DNA of 64,000 bases, taken from the NCBI RefSeq assembly GCF_003315485.1, contig NZ_QNSE01000014.1, forward strand, positions 1 to 64,000, in the 5' to 3' direction. The notes under the pieces are model-generated. The model saw nothing but the letters and a program-made list of their open reading frames with translations. It ran no database searches and was not told where the DNA came from. Position 1 is the stretch's first letter. Each line of letters opens with the position of its first letter. The stretch comes from Marinomonas rhizomae (GTDB lineage: Bacteria > Pseudomonadota > Gammaproteobacteria > Pseudomonadales > Marinomonadaceae). Shown piece after piece: positions 1 through 8,677 of the stretch. Position numbers and translations under genes: made by a program.

Positions 1-152
1 AAATGTTCCATGGCGAAACCTTCGAGGACGAAGATGATCTGATCCAAGAACTTGAAGAGTATATTGATTACTACAATACGAAACGAATAAAAATGGGGTT
101 AAATGGCCTGACTCCGGTAGAGTACCGAAATCAGGCATTGTTAGCCGGTTAA
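1..152 (+). pseudogene. IS3-family transposase (OrfB), C-terminal fragment cut by window edge
   Basis: The frame is open from the window edge and ends in TAA at 150-152. The last 50 residues read [18 protein letters not shown] followed by LTPVEYRNQ. This is the typical C-terminal tail of IS3/IS150-group integrase-type transposases, whose DDE catalytic core lies upstream. Only the tail is in view, so whether the element is intact cannot be judged; it is typed here only as a fragment. A typical IS terminal inverted repeat follows directly. The element is unrelated in function to the iron-uptake genes beside it. Confidence 0.85.
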
Positions 153-156
153 TAAA

Positions 157-182
157 GAGTCCAACTTTATGGGGTCACTTCA
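157..182 (+). mobile_element. Right terminal inverted repeat of the IS3-family element
   Basis: The sequence GTCCAACTTTATGGGGTCAC followed by TTCA ends in CA, as expected for the right end of an IS150-like element (family ends resemble TGTCCAACTTTTTGGGGTCA). It begins a few bases after the transposase stop codon. The left end and the target-site duplication lie outside the window. Confidence 0.7.
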
Positions 183-224
183 CTCAGAGTCGTCTGATAG
201 AGGCTTTTTTGTCACAACACTTTG

Positions 225-689
225 CTAAGATAGTTTGAGCGTTTGCTTTATCATTTGCTTCCAATCTGGTTTAAGGTCAGATAAATCCGTGCTCTTAACG
301 GAACCTTCAAGCCAGTTGTATGCCTCGTCAAGAGTAGGGAATATCCCGCCAGGAATACCAAACACCGCCGTCACATCCATATTTTTCATACGAGGATATT
401 GATCGGGTGGGACAATGATCATCATGCTTTTCACAAGAGTCCGAAACTTTATGTCAGCCCCTTTTGACATCCATTCCAGTGTTGCTTTACCGACGCCAGA
501 ATCTTGTTCCAGTGAGGCTTTGTCGGTATAGAAGCGAATGACGTGGAAAGGCTCGTTTTTGTCAAACCATGAGTTCCACGCTTCTAAAGAGGCCATATGT
601 TGTTCAAATGTCAGCTTTTCTTGTGCGATGGTTAGCGCCAAAGGCCAATGCGTATTGTCGTGTATTAATTTACCCATTATTTTTTCCAT
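225..689 (-). CDS. Conserved hypothetical protein, STAS-like fold possible, downstream of TonB-dependent receptor
   Basis: This 154-residue soluble protein has no signal peptide or membrane segment. Its start lies 8 bases after the stop of the TonB-dependent receptor on the same strand, so the two are almost certainly co-transcribed and under the same iron control. The pattern of hydrophobic strands, an acidic helix and a C-terminal 'PTLDEAYNWLEG' helix resembles SpoIIAA/STAS-like proteins, but this is a weak visual impression. No catalytic motif is seen. A second in-frame ATG four codons in is an alternative start. Function is unknown. Confidence 0.7.
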   Translation of the reverse strand: MEKIMGKLIHDNTHWPLALTIAQEKLTFEQHMASLEAWNSWFDKNEPFHVIRFYTDKASLEQDSGVGKATLEWMSKGADIKFRTLVKSMMIIVPPDQYPRMKNMDVTAVFGIPGGIFPTLDEAYNWLEGSVKSTDLSDLKPDWKQMIKQTLKLS

Positions 690-697
690 CGTCGCCG

Positions 698-2782
698 TTA
701 TAGTTGATACTGAATGCCCACTAAGAAGGTTCTTGGTTGAAGCAGGACCGCTGTATCAGCAGAGGAAGAGCCAGCGTCAGAGCGCTGAAAAATAACCGCG
801 TCTTCATCGAATAGATTCTCAATGCTGGCAAATAATTCAGCGTTACCTAAGGTGTAAGAGGCTTTCGCGTTTGTCACAATGTACGCGTCTGTTTTCGATT
901 CAGGCTGGTTGGCTAGGTAGGTAAAATAGCGGTCGGAGTAACGTACATTTAAGCTGGCTTGCCAGGCTTCTTTGTGCCAGTCCAAATTGAGGCTAGATGT
1001 GACGGTTGGCGACGTCACAAGGTCGTTGCCTTCTAAACTCGTATCATCGGAGAACGTCACGATTTCAGTTTTGAGTAGGGCGACGGAGCCAGACAATGTG
1101 AGTTGATCAGAAATGAGTACCGTTAAGCCTTGTTCGAGACCCCAAGTATTGACCTTGTCAGCATTGACAATCGAATAGGCGCCATCGTTACCCCAATCCC
1201 CCGTTGTACTGTAAGCTAACTGAAGGTCTTTATAGCGAGTATGGAACAGGTTTTGTGTGCTGCTAACACGCCCATTTAAGAAAGTTTGTCGGCCATAAAC
1301 CTCATAAGTCCAAGACGTTTCTTCTTCGTATTCATAGTCATTTACCGCAAAGGTGGCGGAATTCAGCGTCCAGCCAGCCCCACCTGCGTTATAGCCTTTG
1401 GATATTTGCGCACCCCAGCTGAGCTGGTCAGATTGGTGCCAGTTGATGCCCACTTTAGGTAGTAATTCTGAATAACTTTCATCGTGGTTAAAGTCGTCTG
1501 CCGTTACGCCACCACTGTAATCACCACCATGACGGTTTCTCGATTCGTACTCATGGCGTAATCCTAGTGATAGGGCGAGATCTTCTGACAACGCAAGAGA
1601 ACTTTCTGCGTAGGCACTCAAGGTGTCTGTGTCGTCTTGGTAGTGCAGATCACCAGCGCTAAAGAGCTCTGAGAATTGTTCTTCTCGGGCGCGATAATAA
1701 TAGAGTCCTGCGACAGCATTCCATTTGCCATCATCGAAGTAAACCTGAGGCTCTAAGACATATTCACGGGTATCAATCGTCGTATTGGTGCTGTTCTCTA
1801 CAGTCGTACGGGTAAAGTCTACGTCTGTGACAGAAGCGTTTAGTTTAAATTGGAAGTCGGCGGAAAGGTCTTGAGAATAATCCACGGAGACTGTGTTGGT
1901 CACAGGATTATGCTGTGGTTGTTTTACTGCGTTTGATACCTTCTTTTTGTAGGGCTCTGAGACCACTTCGTTTGCGGGTCCTGAGTAATCCGAATGAGAC
2001 AGACCGATGAGTAATCTAGCGTTGTTTTCTGTGTCGGGTTCGACAAGAAGCTTACCTCTGAGATTAATGCTTTCGTATAGCCCAGGATCATCGACGCCAT
2101 CATAAGGCTCATAGTGAACGGAAGACTCTTTTTTGCTCCAATCTGCGGCAAGACGAAAGGCCACAGAATCTTCTGTGATCGGTCTGTTAACAACCGCGGA
2201 GATCTGCTGGTGATTATGATTGCCTGTTGCGGCTCGTAATAGGGTTTCGTTTTCGAATACAGGGTCATTTGTTTTGATGTTTACTGTGCCTGCCATGGCA
2301 TTTCGACCCACTAGCGTACTTTGTGGGCCACGTAAGACTTCGACCTTATTGACATCAAACAAATTGAGATCACTATAGGCCACTTCATTGAACGACATCG
2401 GTCTATTGTCCACTTCGTAACTCAACCTCGATCTGCCGCCAGCAAACAGCGCGATGGCGTTTTGAGCCGCCCCCGTACCGTCTATGCCTCGTACTGTCGG
2501 TACCGTTCCTGTGCCATCCATAACTGAAACGTTAGATGCTGTTTCTAGGATGTCTTTGAGTGTGGTTATGCCAGCTTGATTTTGAATGTCGTCTTCATCA
2601 AAAATTTCGGCGCTTTCCGCACTTTCTTGAACGGATTGATCCAGTAATCCTGCGGTGACAATAAGGGTATCCAGAGTAAGCGTTTTATCTGATACCGAAT
2701 TTGTATTCTCTTCTGCCTGTGCCATTTCAGTCACCAACACCATTGGCAAAAACAGAGTGGAGAGTAATGTTTTGTTGAGCAT
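698..2782 (-). CDS. TonB-dependent outer-membrane receptor (siderophore or heme)
   Basis: This 694-residue protein has a signal peptide (cleavage near AQA-E, residues 22-24), a plug domain from about residue 38 to 170 (including VEVLRGPQSTLVGRNAMAGT) and a 22-strand barrel type C-terminus ending in aromatic-rich FLVGIQYQL. It would bind a ferric chelate at the cell surface and import it with energy from TonB-ExbBD. The motif SKGYNAGGAG in the barrel recalls receptors of the FyuA/PvuA siderophore group, whereas the divergent ABC transporter looks like the heme type. The ligand is therefore undecided. The gene is divergent from hmuT and preceded by a strong Fur box. Confidence 0.92.
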   Translation of the reverse strand: MLNKTLLSTLFLPMVLVTEMAQAEENTNSVSDKTLTLDTLIVTAGLLDQSVQESAESAEIFDEDDIQNQAGITTLKDILETASNVSVMDGTGTVPTVRGIDGTGAAQNAIALFAGGRSRLSYEVDNRPMSFNEVAYSDLNLFDVNKVEVLRGPQSTLVGRNAMAGTVNIKTNDPVFENETLLRAATGNHNHQQISAVVNRPITEDSVAFRLAADWSKKESSVHYEPYDGVDDPGLYESINLRGKLLVEPDTENNARLLIGLSHSDYSGPANEVVSEPYKKKVSNAVKQPQHNPVTNTVSVDYSQDLSADFQFKLNASVTDVDFTRTTVENSTNTTIDTREYVLEPQVYFDDGKWNAVAGLYYYRAREEQFSELFSAGDLHYQDDTDTLSAYAESSLALSEDLALSLGLRHEYESRNRHGGDYSGGVTADDFNHDESYSELLPKVGINWHQSDQLSWGAQISKGYNAGGAGWTLNSATFAVNDYEYEEETSWTYEVYGRQTFLNGRVSSTQNLFHTRYKDLQLAYSTTGDWGNDGAYSIVNADKVNTWGLEQGLTVLISDQLTLSGSVALLKTEIVTFSDDTSLEGNDLVTSPTVTSSLNLDWHKEAWQASLNVRYSDRYFTYLANQPESKTDAYIVTNAKASYTLGNAELFASIENLFDEDAVIFQRSDAGSSSADTAVLLQPRTFLVGIQYQL

Positions 2783-2796
2783 TAGCTGAGCCCTCT

Positions 2797-2827
2797 AATA
2801 TTAACGATAATAATTATCATTAATATT
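2797..2827 (-). promoter_or_regulatory. Fur box of the TonB-dependent receptor gene
   Basis: The core GATAATAATTATC at 2806-2818 is a perfect dyad inside an AT-rich stretch that matches the Fur consensus (GATAATGATAATCATTATC) closely. It lies about 25-35 bases upstream of the receptor start codon, where Fur-Fe2+ would block transcription. This is a sequence match only. Confidence 0.75.
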
Positions 2828-2849
2828 ATTTCGATGGCAATCTTTAAAC

Positions 2850-2882
2850 CACTCCAAAAGCGTCCAGAACACTCCAATAGCG
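2850..2882. promoter_or_regulatory. Direct repeat, probable AraC-family operator
   Basis: CACTCCAAAAGCG at 2850-2862 and CACTCCAATAGCG at 2870-2882 differ at one of 13 positions and start 20 bp apart, about two helical turns. Tandem direct repeats with this spacing are typical AraC-family binding sites. The repeats lie in the divergent region between the TonB receptor and hmuT, and an AraC regulator is encoded at the end of the hmuTUV cluster (5942-6835). The link to that regulator is inferred. Confidence 0.55.
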
Positions 2883-2913
2883 GGACTAATATTTCAATTC
2901 CATTGACACTCAA

Positions 2914-2932
2914 ATACTAATGCTTATCATTT
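2914..2932 (+). promoter_or_regulatory. Possible Fur half-site upstream of hmuT
   Basis: The stretch ACTAATGCTTATCATTT resembles one and a half Fur hexamers (xATxAT / TTATCATT). It lies about 30 bases upstream of the hmuT ATG. The match is weaker than the box at 2797-2827. Confidence 0.4.
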
Positions 2933-2959
2933 TTGTTATTCTTGTTTTGTGGATTGAGT

Positions 2960-3877
2960 ATGACGAAATATCGATTATTGTTTATAAGTTGTCTAATGAC
3001 GTTAAATACGACCATCACGATGGCAGCGCCTCCTGAGCGGATTGCCGTGGCCGGCGGCTCTATTACAGAGATTATTTATCGTCTTGGAGAGCAGGATCGT
3101 ATTGTAGGAGTGGATTCTACGAGCATCTACCCTGAAGACACCCAAAAATTTCCAGTATTAGGGTATGTCCGAAATATTGCGGTAGAAGGTGTATTGTCTT
3201 TAAACCCTGATTTGTTGTTAGGAGAGGAGGACACGGGTCCTATTAAAGCACTTGAGCAAATAGCGTCCGTCGGGGTAAAAACAGACATAATAGAAAAAGA
3301 TAATACCCTCTTAGCCTTACAAGAAAAAATAATGCGGATTGCATCCTTACTGGACGTTAAAGAAAAAGGCGACTCTCTTTTAGAGGATCTTCAAATTGAT
3401 CTTGATGCATTGTCTTATGCGAAACAACACCTTCCTGAATCGGTCAAACAATCACCGCCTAAAGTGTTATTTTTCCTCACATTAGAAAATGGTGCACCGA
3501 TTGCTTCTGGAACTGGCACGCCAGCTCATACGGTTGTTGAAGAGGTTGGAGCCATCAACTTATTAGCCGATTATGATGGCTGGATAAAGCTGTCTCCTGA
3601 GTCTGCCTTGGCATTAGATCCCGATGTCATTATTGTCATGAATCGACGCCAAGATGTCTTCAAGCAAATAAACGAGCTTCCTCACTTCAAATATATGAAA
3701 GCGGTACGCAATAAAGAGGTGTACATCATAGATGGTATTTACCTCCTTGGCTTTGGTCCTCGTACACCGCAAGCGATTGTTGAACTAGGCACCATGATAT
3801 ACAAAGACTTCCCTTTGCCTACGGGCTATGAGTTCCGTGCTCCACGAGACGATTTACCTTCTATGGCAGAGCAATAA
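2960..3877 (+). CDS. hmuT: Periplasmic hemin ABC transporter substrate-binding protein (HmuT-like)
   Basis: This 305-residue cluster-A binding protein would carry heme, or possibly a siderophore, from the receptor to the HmuU permease. The N-terminus is a signal peptide (MTKYRLLFISCLM, cleavage near TMA-A). The mature part starts with ERIAVAGGSITEIIYRLGE, a typical HmuT/BtuF start, followed by LSLNPDLLLGEEDTGP and the C-terminal lobe LSPESALALDPDVIIV. The ATG at 2960 is preferred over an upstream TTG at 2933 because it leaves a normal signal peptide. The gene precedes hmuU by 3 bases in an operon. Confidence 0.88.
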   Translation: MTKYRLLFISCLMTLNTTITMAAPPERIAVAGGSITEIIYRLGEQDRIVGVDSTSIYPEDTQKFPVLGYVRNIAVEGVLSLNPDLLLGEEDTGPIKALEQIASVGVKTDIIEKDNTLLALQEKIMRIASLLDVKEKGDSLLEDLQIDLDALSYAKQHLPESVKQSPPKVLFFLTLENGAPIASGTGTPAHTVVEEVGAINLLADYDGWIKLSPESALALDPDVIIVMNRRQDVFKQINELPHFKYMKAVRNKEVYIIDGIYLLGFGPRTPQAIVELGTMIYKDFPLPTGYEFRAPRDDLPSMAEQ

Positions 3878-3880
3878 GCG

Positions 3881-4939
3881 ATGCAAAAAATGATATCGCT
3901 TCACCAAAAACGAGGGAAGCGTCAACTTATGGCGATCCCATTTACGTTGGGATTAATGCTGTTTTCGACTTTTTGGGCTTTGGTCGTTGGCGCTGTGCCC
4001 TTATCGGAAAGTGACATTTTAACCTATGTTAGTCACGGCTTTGCAGAGGGTCACAGTTCATTAAGTACTCGGGTTTTGTTTGAGATTCGATTGCCGAGAA
4101 CAATTTTGTCTCTCTGTGTAGGCGGTGCATTAGGGTTGTGCGGTGCCGCCATGCAGGCGCTGTTTCGAAACCCACTTGCCGACCCTAGTTTAATCGGAGT
4201 GGCTGGTGGCGGTGCTCTGGGGGCCGTTACTGTTATTGTGCTAGGTAACTCTTTATGGCCTCAGGCAATGGCGGTGATCGGTCAATATGCACTACCAATA
4301 GGCGCTATGCTGGGCTGCTTGGGGGTCTGTGCCATTATCTATAGATTAAGCAATCGCCAAGGTCAGTTTACCATCATTACTCTATTACTCTCTGGCATTG
4401 CGGTAAATGCGATTGTGGGCTCTCTCATTGGTATTTTGACACTCGTGAGTAGCGACAGTGAGTTAAGAGAACTGACGTTTTGGACCATGGGGAATTTGGG
4501 CGGTAATAGCTGGGCATTAACATTACCAGTGTTAGCGTTAATCTTAATAAGCCTGATAGGCCTTAGTCGGCTGGCGAAACCTCTTAATTTGTATTTACTA
4601 GGCGAAGCTCAAGCGCAACATCTTGGCGTATCGGTATCGCATTTAAAGAGACAGGTCTTTATTTATACTGCTATGGCGGTTGGTGCGGCTGTCTCTATTA
4701 GTGGAATGATTGGTTTTGTTGGTTTTGTCGTCCCTCATCTAGTCAGAATTCTTATTGGCCCTGATCATCGCTTTCTGTTTCCCGTCAGCATGTTATTTGG
4801 TGCCAGCTTTTTAACCATAACAGACGTCATTGCTCGTATTGTGATTGTTCCGGCTGAGCTGCCCATTGGCTTGGTGACGAGTGCATTGGGTGGGCCTTTC
4901 TTTTTGTTTGTTTTATACAAACAAACTGGTCGATATTAA
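3881..4939 (+). CDS. hmuU: FecCD-family heme ABC transporter permease (HmuU-like)
   Basis: This 352-residue protein has 9-10 hydrophobic segments and is an inner-membrane permease of the FecCD/BtuC family. Family landmarks are VLFEIRLPRTILSLCVGGAL near residue 65, GAAMQALFRNPLADPSLIGV near 90, and the C-terminal GMIGFVGFVVPHLVRILIG. It would form a homodimer with two HmuV ATPases. It starts 3 bases after hmuT and is followed by hmuV after 24 bases. Only one permease gene is present, as in heme transporters, whereas many siderophore systems have two. Confidence 0.9.
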   Translation: MQKMISLHQKRGKRQLMAIPFTLGLMLFSTFWALVVGAVPLSESDILTYVSHGFAEGHSSLSTRVLFEIRLPRTILSLCVGGALGLCGAAMQALFRNPLADPSLIGVAGGGALGAVTVIVLGNSLWPQAMAVIGQYALPIGAMLGCLGVCAIIYRLSNRQGQFTIITLLLSGIAVNAIVGSLIGILTLVSSDSELRELTFWTMGNLGGNSWALTLPVLALILISLIGLSRLAKPLNLYLLGEAQAQHLGVSVSHLKRQVFIYTAMAVGAAVSISGMIGFVGFVVPHLVRILIGPDHRFLFPVSMLFGASFLTITDVIARIVIVPAELPIGLVTSALGGPFFLFVLYKQTGRY

Positions 4940-4963
4940 TATTGAGATGATAGGAAACACCGT

Positions 4964-5758
4964 ATGAATATTGAAATACAAGCCTTGTCCATCTCTGTTG
5001 ATAAAAAAACACTTTTAGACGACATCGATTTAACCATTAAACCCAATGAATTAAGTCTGCTAATTGGGCCGAATGGGGCAGGAAAATCCACTTTACTGAA
5101 AGCCTGTTCTGGTGATATGCCGCCCAGTAAGGGAGACGTTTTTATTAACCAAAAAAGCATTGCTTCTTTTTCTCCTCTTGAGTTGGCTAAAACACGAGCC
5201 GTGATGACTCAATCGTATCAAATGGGGTTTAATTTCACGGTCATAGAGGTCGTGTCTATGGGCTGTTTTAACTACGAAGAAGACATCTCCCAAGTTCAGA
5301 AACTCGATATTCTTCAGGATGTTATGCATTTTATGGAAATAGAGCACCTTGCAGAGCGCAGTTTTATGACTTTGTCAGGCGGGGAGCAGCAGCGTACTCA
5401 ACTGGCGAGAGTGTTAGCTCAGCTGTGGTTGCCTTATGAGCAGGACGAAGCCCGTTATTTGTTTCTTGATGAGCCAACATCCAGTTTGGATGTGTTTCAT
5501 CAGTATCATGTCCTGTCACTGGCAAAAGCGCTGACGAAACGTAATATTGGTGTATTGGCAGTGATCCATGATTTGTCTTTAGCCGCCAGTTTTGCGGATC
5601 AATTAGTACTATTAAATAACGGAAAAATGGTCACGAAAGGTCGGCCTGAAAACGTTTTACAGCGATCACACCTCGAAAAAGTGTATGGCATAAAAGCGGA
5701 ATACTATCATCATTCTGTGGCAGTAAAGCCTTCCGTTTTACTCGATCAACAGCAATAA
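4964..5758 (+). CDS. hmuV: Heme ABC transporter ATP-binding protein (HmuV-like)
   Basis: This 264-residue ABC ATPase powers HmuU. Walker A GPNGAGKST lies at residues 35-43, the signature LSGGEQQR near 137-144 and Walker B YLFLDEPTSSLD near 166-177, followed by the switch histidine in VIHDLSLAA. The insertion 'LWLPYEQDEARY' before Walker B is typical of HmuV. It is the last gene of hmuTUV. A Fur-like box and the AraC regulator follow after about 180 bases. Confidence 0.92.
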   Translation: MNIEIQALSISVDKKTLLDDIDLTIKPNELSLLIGPNGAGKSTLLKACSGDMPPSKGDVFINQKSIASFSPLELAKTRAVMTQSYQMGFNFTVIEVVSMGCFNYEEDISQVQKLDILQDVMHFMEIEHLAERSFMTLSGGEQQRTQLARVLAQLWLPYEQDEARYLFLDEPTSSLDVFHQYHVLSLAKALTKRNIGVLAVIHDLSLAASFADQLVLLNNGKMVTKGRPENVLQRSHLEKVYGIKAEYYHHSVAVKPSVLLDQQQ

Positions 5759-5842
5759 ATTCATCAATGTGAGGCATTTGAGCATTCAAAATGTCCCGAA
5801 AAAGAGACACTTAATATGCGGATGTATTGATGTTATTAATTT

Positions 5843-5862
5843 TTGATAATCATTCTCATTTA
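5843..5862 (+). promoter_or_regulatory. Fur box upstream of the AraC regulator
   Basis: GATAATCATTCTCATT at 5845-5860 matches the second half of the Fur consensus well. It lies about 80 bases before the start of the AraC-family gene, which suggests iron repression of the regulator, as known for PchR-type siderophore regulators. Confidence 0.65.
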
Positions 5863-5941
5863 TGGTAGTTTGAATGAATAGATAGATTATAATCGCAACG
5901 CGTCATGTCTCAGGAACGAGATTGCTTTTAAGGTGTTTTGA

Positions 5942-6835
5942 ATGATGAATTCGTTAAAGGGCCACACTTCTCAAAATGAGTTAAAAGGGTTTAATAGCCG
6001 CATGCAGGATTTAGGAATTGTCCCCACACTTTCTATTTCAGATAAAAAAGGCGAGTGCTTATTAGCACATGCCGATTTTATGGCATTTGAAGGCGATTTT
6101 TCAGCAAAACCCTCTCCTTTTCTAATGCTCAATCTGTGTACAGGCCATATAGGTCGTATGAAACGAGAAGGTGAAGGACCATCGCTGGAAGGTGTATTGC
6201 GCCCAGGTACCGTTGCTATGGCATTACCGGGCACCATTGCTTCAGGGTACTGGCCTCAAACCCAGATGTTAGGCATAGCGATTAAACTTGACGCTTTTAC
6301 CCTAGATAATGGAGATGGTTTTTATGTTGAGAACCTTATTCCTGCAGCGTCTCAACTTCATAATGATCCATTACTCACGGCTGTTATGACCGCATTATGG
6401 CGAGATGCTGAAGTCCATGGTTTATCCGGGGCGTTTTTTGAGCAAGGCATTCATACACTCTTAAATAGATTGGTTGGCTATGAGCCGAAGCATTCGCAAA
6501 AGAACATCGTTTATCCGTTAAATGGTCGGCGTTTACAGCGGACTTTAGATCTTATGGAAAGTCGGCTTGGGGGGGATGTGAGTGTGGCTGAATTGGCGCA
6601 CCTAACCGATCAAGACGTCCGCTCGTTTACTCGATCATTTCAGGCATCAACGGGTTTTTCTCCTTATGCTTATTTTACCTTTCGTCGTATGGAATACGCC
6701 AAACGACTATTAGTTGATAAATCTTTGATGGTTACGGATGTCGCATTACAAGTCGGTTACGCTAACCCGAGTAAATTTTCGGCGGCGTTTAAAAGCATTG
6801 TCGGAGTGACGCCTAACGTATGGCGCAAACAATAG
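5942..6835 (+). CDS. AraC-family transcriptional regulator of the iron-uptake cluster
   Basis: This 297-residue regulator has an N-terminal sensing region with no recognised ligand motif and a C-terminal AraC/XylS double helix-turn-helix (about residues 195-297). The latter contains VSVAELAHLTDQDVRSFTRSF and the family signature VTDVALQVGYANPSKFSAAF. It sits just after hmuV behind its own Fur box. Regulators in this position often activate receptor genes when the chelate is present. The direct repeat at 2850-2882 is its best candidate target. The ligand is unknown. Confidence 0.88.
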   Translation: MMNSLKGHTSQNELKGFNSRMQDLGIVPTLSISDKKGECLLAHADFMAFEGDFSAKPSPFLMLNLCTGHIGRMKREGEGPSLEGVLRPGTVAMALPGTIASGYWPQTQMLGIAIKLDAFTLDNGDGFYVENLIPAASQLHNDPLLTAVMTALWRDAEVHGLSGAFFEQGIHTLLNRLVGYEPKHSQKNIVYPLNGRRLQRTLDLMESRLGGDVSVAELAHLTDQDVRSFTRSFQASTGFSPYAYFTFRRMEYAKRLLVDKSLMVTDVALQVGYANPSKFSAAFKSIVGVTPNVWRKQ

Positions 6836-7044
6836 ATACAGTAACGGTTCTCCTAACCCCGATCACTCGAACCGCTTTGACCCTCTTTGAGCATCAGTTC
6901 GTTGTCCTTCATTGCCAATCTGAAGCGATTTGAGCACTTTCGTATTTGCCAAATTAATGGCATTGCGCAATATCGTCCAATCTTTTTATCTCTAAACTGG
7001 ATATGCTATTCCTATTAGCGTTGTTAAGTGATGAGGAGGTTGTG

Positions 7045-7872
7045 GTGTCGGCAGAAAATCGTTTTCAGTTTGTGAAAAGCGCGGCCTTCGATGAAGTGAT
7101 GTTACTTGAAGCGTCGATGAATGATTTTTCCTACGGAACCCATGCACATGAGGAATTTTCGTTTGGTGTTACCTTGTCGGGACGGCAAGACTTTTTTGCC
7201 TTAGGAGAGCATCACAAAAGTCATTCGGGCAATGTGATTGTGTTCAATCCAGAGGATGCTCACGACGGCCATTCCGGCACGGACGATACACTTCATTATA
7301 AAATGCTCTATGTTCATCCTGATCAATTAAGCCCTATGCTTAATAGTGCAGGAGTGCGTCACTCAAAACATTATCGTATTGAGCAAACCGTACAAAACAA
7401 TCCTGCCTTAAGACATCATATTATTCGTCTCGCAAACTTAGTTGAAAGTAAGGCCGCCTCTGGTTTGGCGTATTCTTCGGCTTTATTTGAATTTGCAGAA
7501 TGCCTTGCCCGTCAAAAAGGGTTACAAATTGAACCAAAACGAAGTACCAAAGACCCTGTTTTTGAACGCGTTAGAGACTATTTACATGAACATGTCAGTG
7601 ACGACGTGTCGCTTGATGAATTGAGTCAAATCGCACACATGTCTAAGTATCATTTATTACGCTGTTTTCGTGATTATTTTGGCATGACACCTCATCAATA
7701 TTGGCAAAATTATCGTATTAATCGTGCCAAAGAAGCTCTTTCAATGGGCATGCCATTGACCGATGTCGCGCTGACTTTTGGTTTCTCGGATGTCAGCTAT
7801 TTTAATCGACGTTTTAAACCCATGTTTGGTCTGACGCCCCATCAATTTAGGCGCACCTTGTTGCGGACTTAG
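7045..7872 (+). CDS. AraC-family regulator with cupin-type sensor domain
   Basis: This 275-residue protein has an AraC_binding (cupin-like) N-terminus with YGTHAHEEFSFGVTLSG near residue 35 and SHSGNVIVFNPEDAHDG near 65. A C-terminal AraC helix-turn-helix pair follows (VSLDELSQIAHMSKYHLLRCF; LTDVALTFGFSDVSYFNRRFK). The GTG at 7045 is chosen because GAGGAGG ends five bases before it; the longer frame from 7003 has no such site. It is followed after 73 bases by a LysE-family exporter, a common pairing in which the regulator controls the exporter. Confidence 0.88.
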   Translation: MSAENRFQFVKSAAFDEVMLLEASMNDFSYGTHAHEEFSFGVTLSGRQDFFALGEHHKSHSGNVIVFNPEDAHDGHSGTDDTLHYKMLYVHPDQLSPMLNSAGVRHSKHYRIEQTVQNNPALRHHIIRLANLVESKAASGLAYSSALFEFAECLARQKGLQIEPKRSTKDPVFERVRDYLHEHVSDDVSLDELSQIAHMSKYHLLRCFRDYFGMTPHQYWQNYRINRAKEALSMGMPLTDVALTFGFSDVSYFNRRFKPMFGLTPHQFRRTLLRT

Positions 7873-7945
7873 CGATGTAACGAGATTCAGTACTGACCCA
7901 CTCTTCTGTTTCTAATCTTTATCAATTGTCTTTTGAGGTTTTTCT

Positions 7946-8530
7946 ATGCTTGAAATAATCATTTACGCGTTTGGGGTAATGTACAGTCCAGGCCCAGCGA
8001 ATACCTTGGCGCTTTTGGCGGGGGTCAACGGACAGGGATGGCGCGCACTTCGATACTGTGTTGGTGTTGGGCTTGCGATGTTGATCTTGTTTTTACTGCT
8101 TGGGTATCTTGGTGGTGAAATTATACCAGATGGTTATCAAGTGGTTATTGCGATACTGGGCGGGCTTTATATTGCTTATCTGGGCGTGAAAATTATGCAA
8201 GCCAGTTTCCATTCGCAGGCCATCGCGACAGACGCTTCAATGATTCACTTCAAAACGGGATTGATCTTACAGCTTTGTAACCCGAAGGCCTTGGTCGCGA
8301 TCGTGCCTATTGTGACGGTACAGTATCCACGCTATGAGATTACAGGAATGGGGATTGCGGTATGGTCTTTGATTCTTTCAGCCATGGCCCTTGGTGCACC
8401 AAGTGTGTATCTGTTGGCGGGGTCTCGACTACAACACGTCGCGATGAATCCTAAGGTGATGGCGTGGGTGAATCGCTTGATGGCTCTTTTGTTGTTCTAT
8501 GTCGCCTATCGATTTATTGTTAATCCGTAA
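7946..8530 (+). CDS. LysE/RhtB-family amino-acid exporter
   Basis: This 194-residue inner-membrane protein has about six hydrophobic segments. The family signature SPGPANTLALLAG lies at residues 14-26, and FKTGLILQLCNPKALVAIVP around 105-125 is the second conserved block. Family members export amino acids or related small molecules. The substrate cannot be read from sequence. It probably forms a unit with the preceding AraC gene and is followed by a hairpin. Confidence 0.88.
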   Translation: MLEIIIYAFGVMYSPGPANTLALLAGVNGQGWRALRYCVGVGLAMLILFLLLGYLGGEIIPDGYQVVIAILGGLYIAYLGVKIMQASFHSQAIATDASMIHFKTGLILQLCNPKALVAIVPIVTVQYPRYEITGMGIAVWSLILSAMALGAPSVYLLAGSRLQHVAMNPKVMAWVNRLMALLLFYVAYRFIVNP

Positions 8531-8532
8531 AA

Positions 8533-8593
8533 CACACAGAATATCTAAAAAATCCCCATACAGATCGCCTGTATTGTTTTCTGTGTGCCTTTT
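8533..8593 (+). terminator. Nested hairpin with T-run after the LysE gene
   Basis: CACACAGAA (8533-8541) pairs with TTCTGTGTG (8579-8587). The inner ATACAG/CTGTAT arms (8558-8563, 8569-8574) form a second stem. CCTTTTT follows. The outer loop is long, so termination strength is uncertain. Confidence 0.5.
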
Positions 8594-8677
8594 TAATGAT
8601 CTGTCTGCGTCTGTTTGGCTGGTATTAAGGCGTTTATCATTGTTCACTCAGGCAGCTTATTTGACTAGGAGGTTGGT

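Noticed and set aside
538..795. 85-residue frame opposite the receptor and its partner
   Set aside because: Overlaps two supported genes on the other strand and shows no motif.
2933..2959. TTG start extending hmuT by nine codons
   Set aside because: It would overlap the Fur-like sequence and spoil the signal peptide; ATG at 2960 is better.
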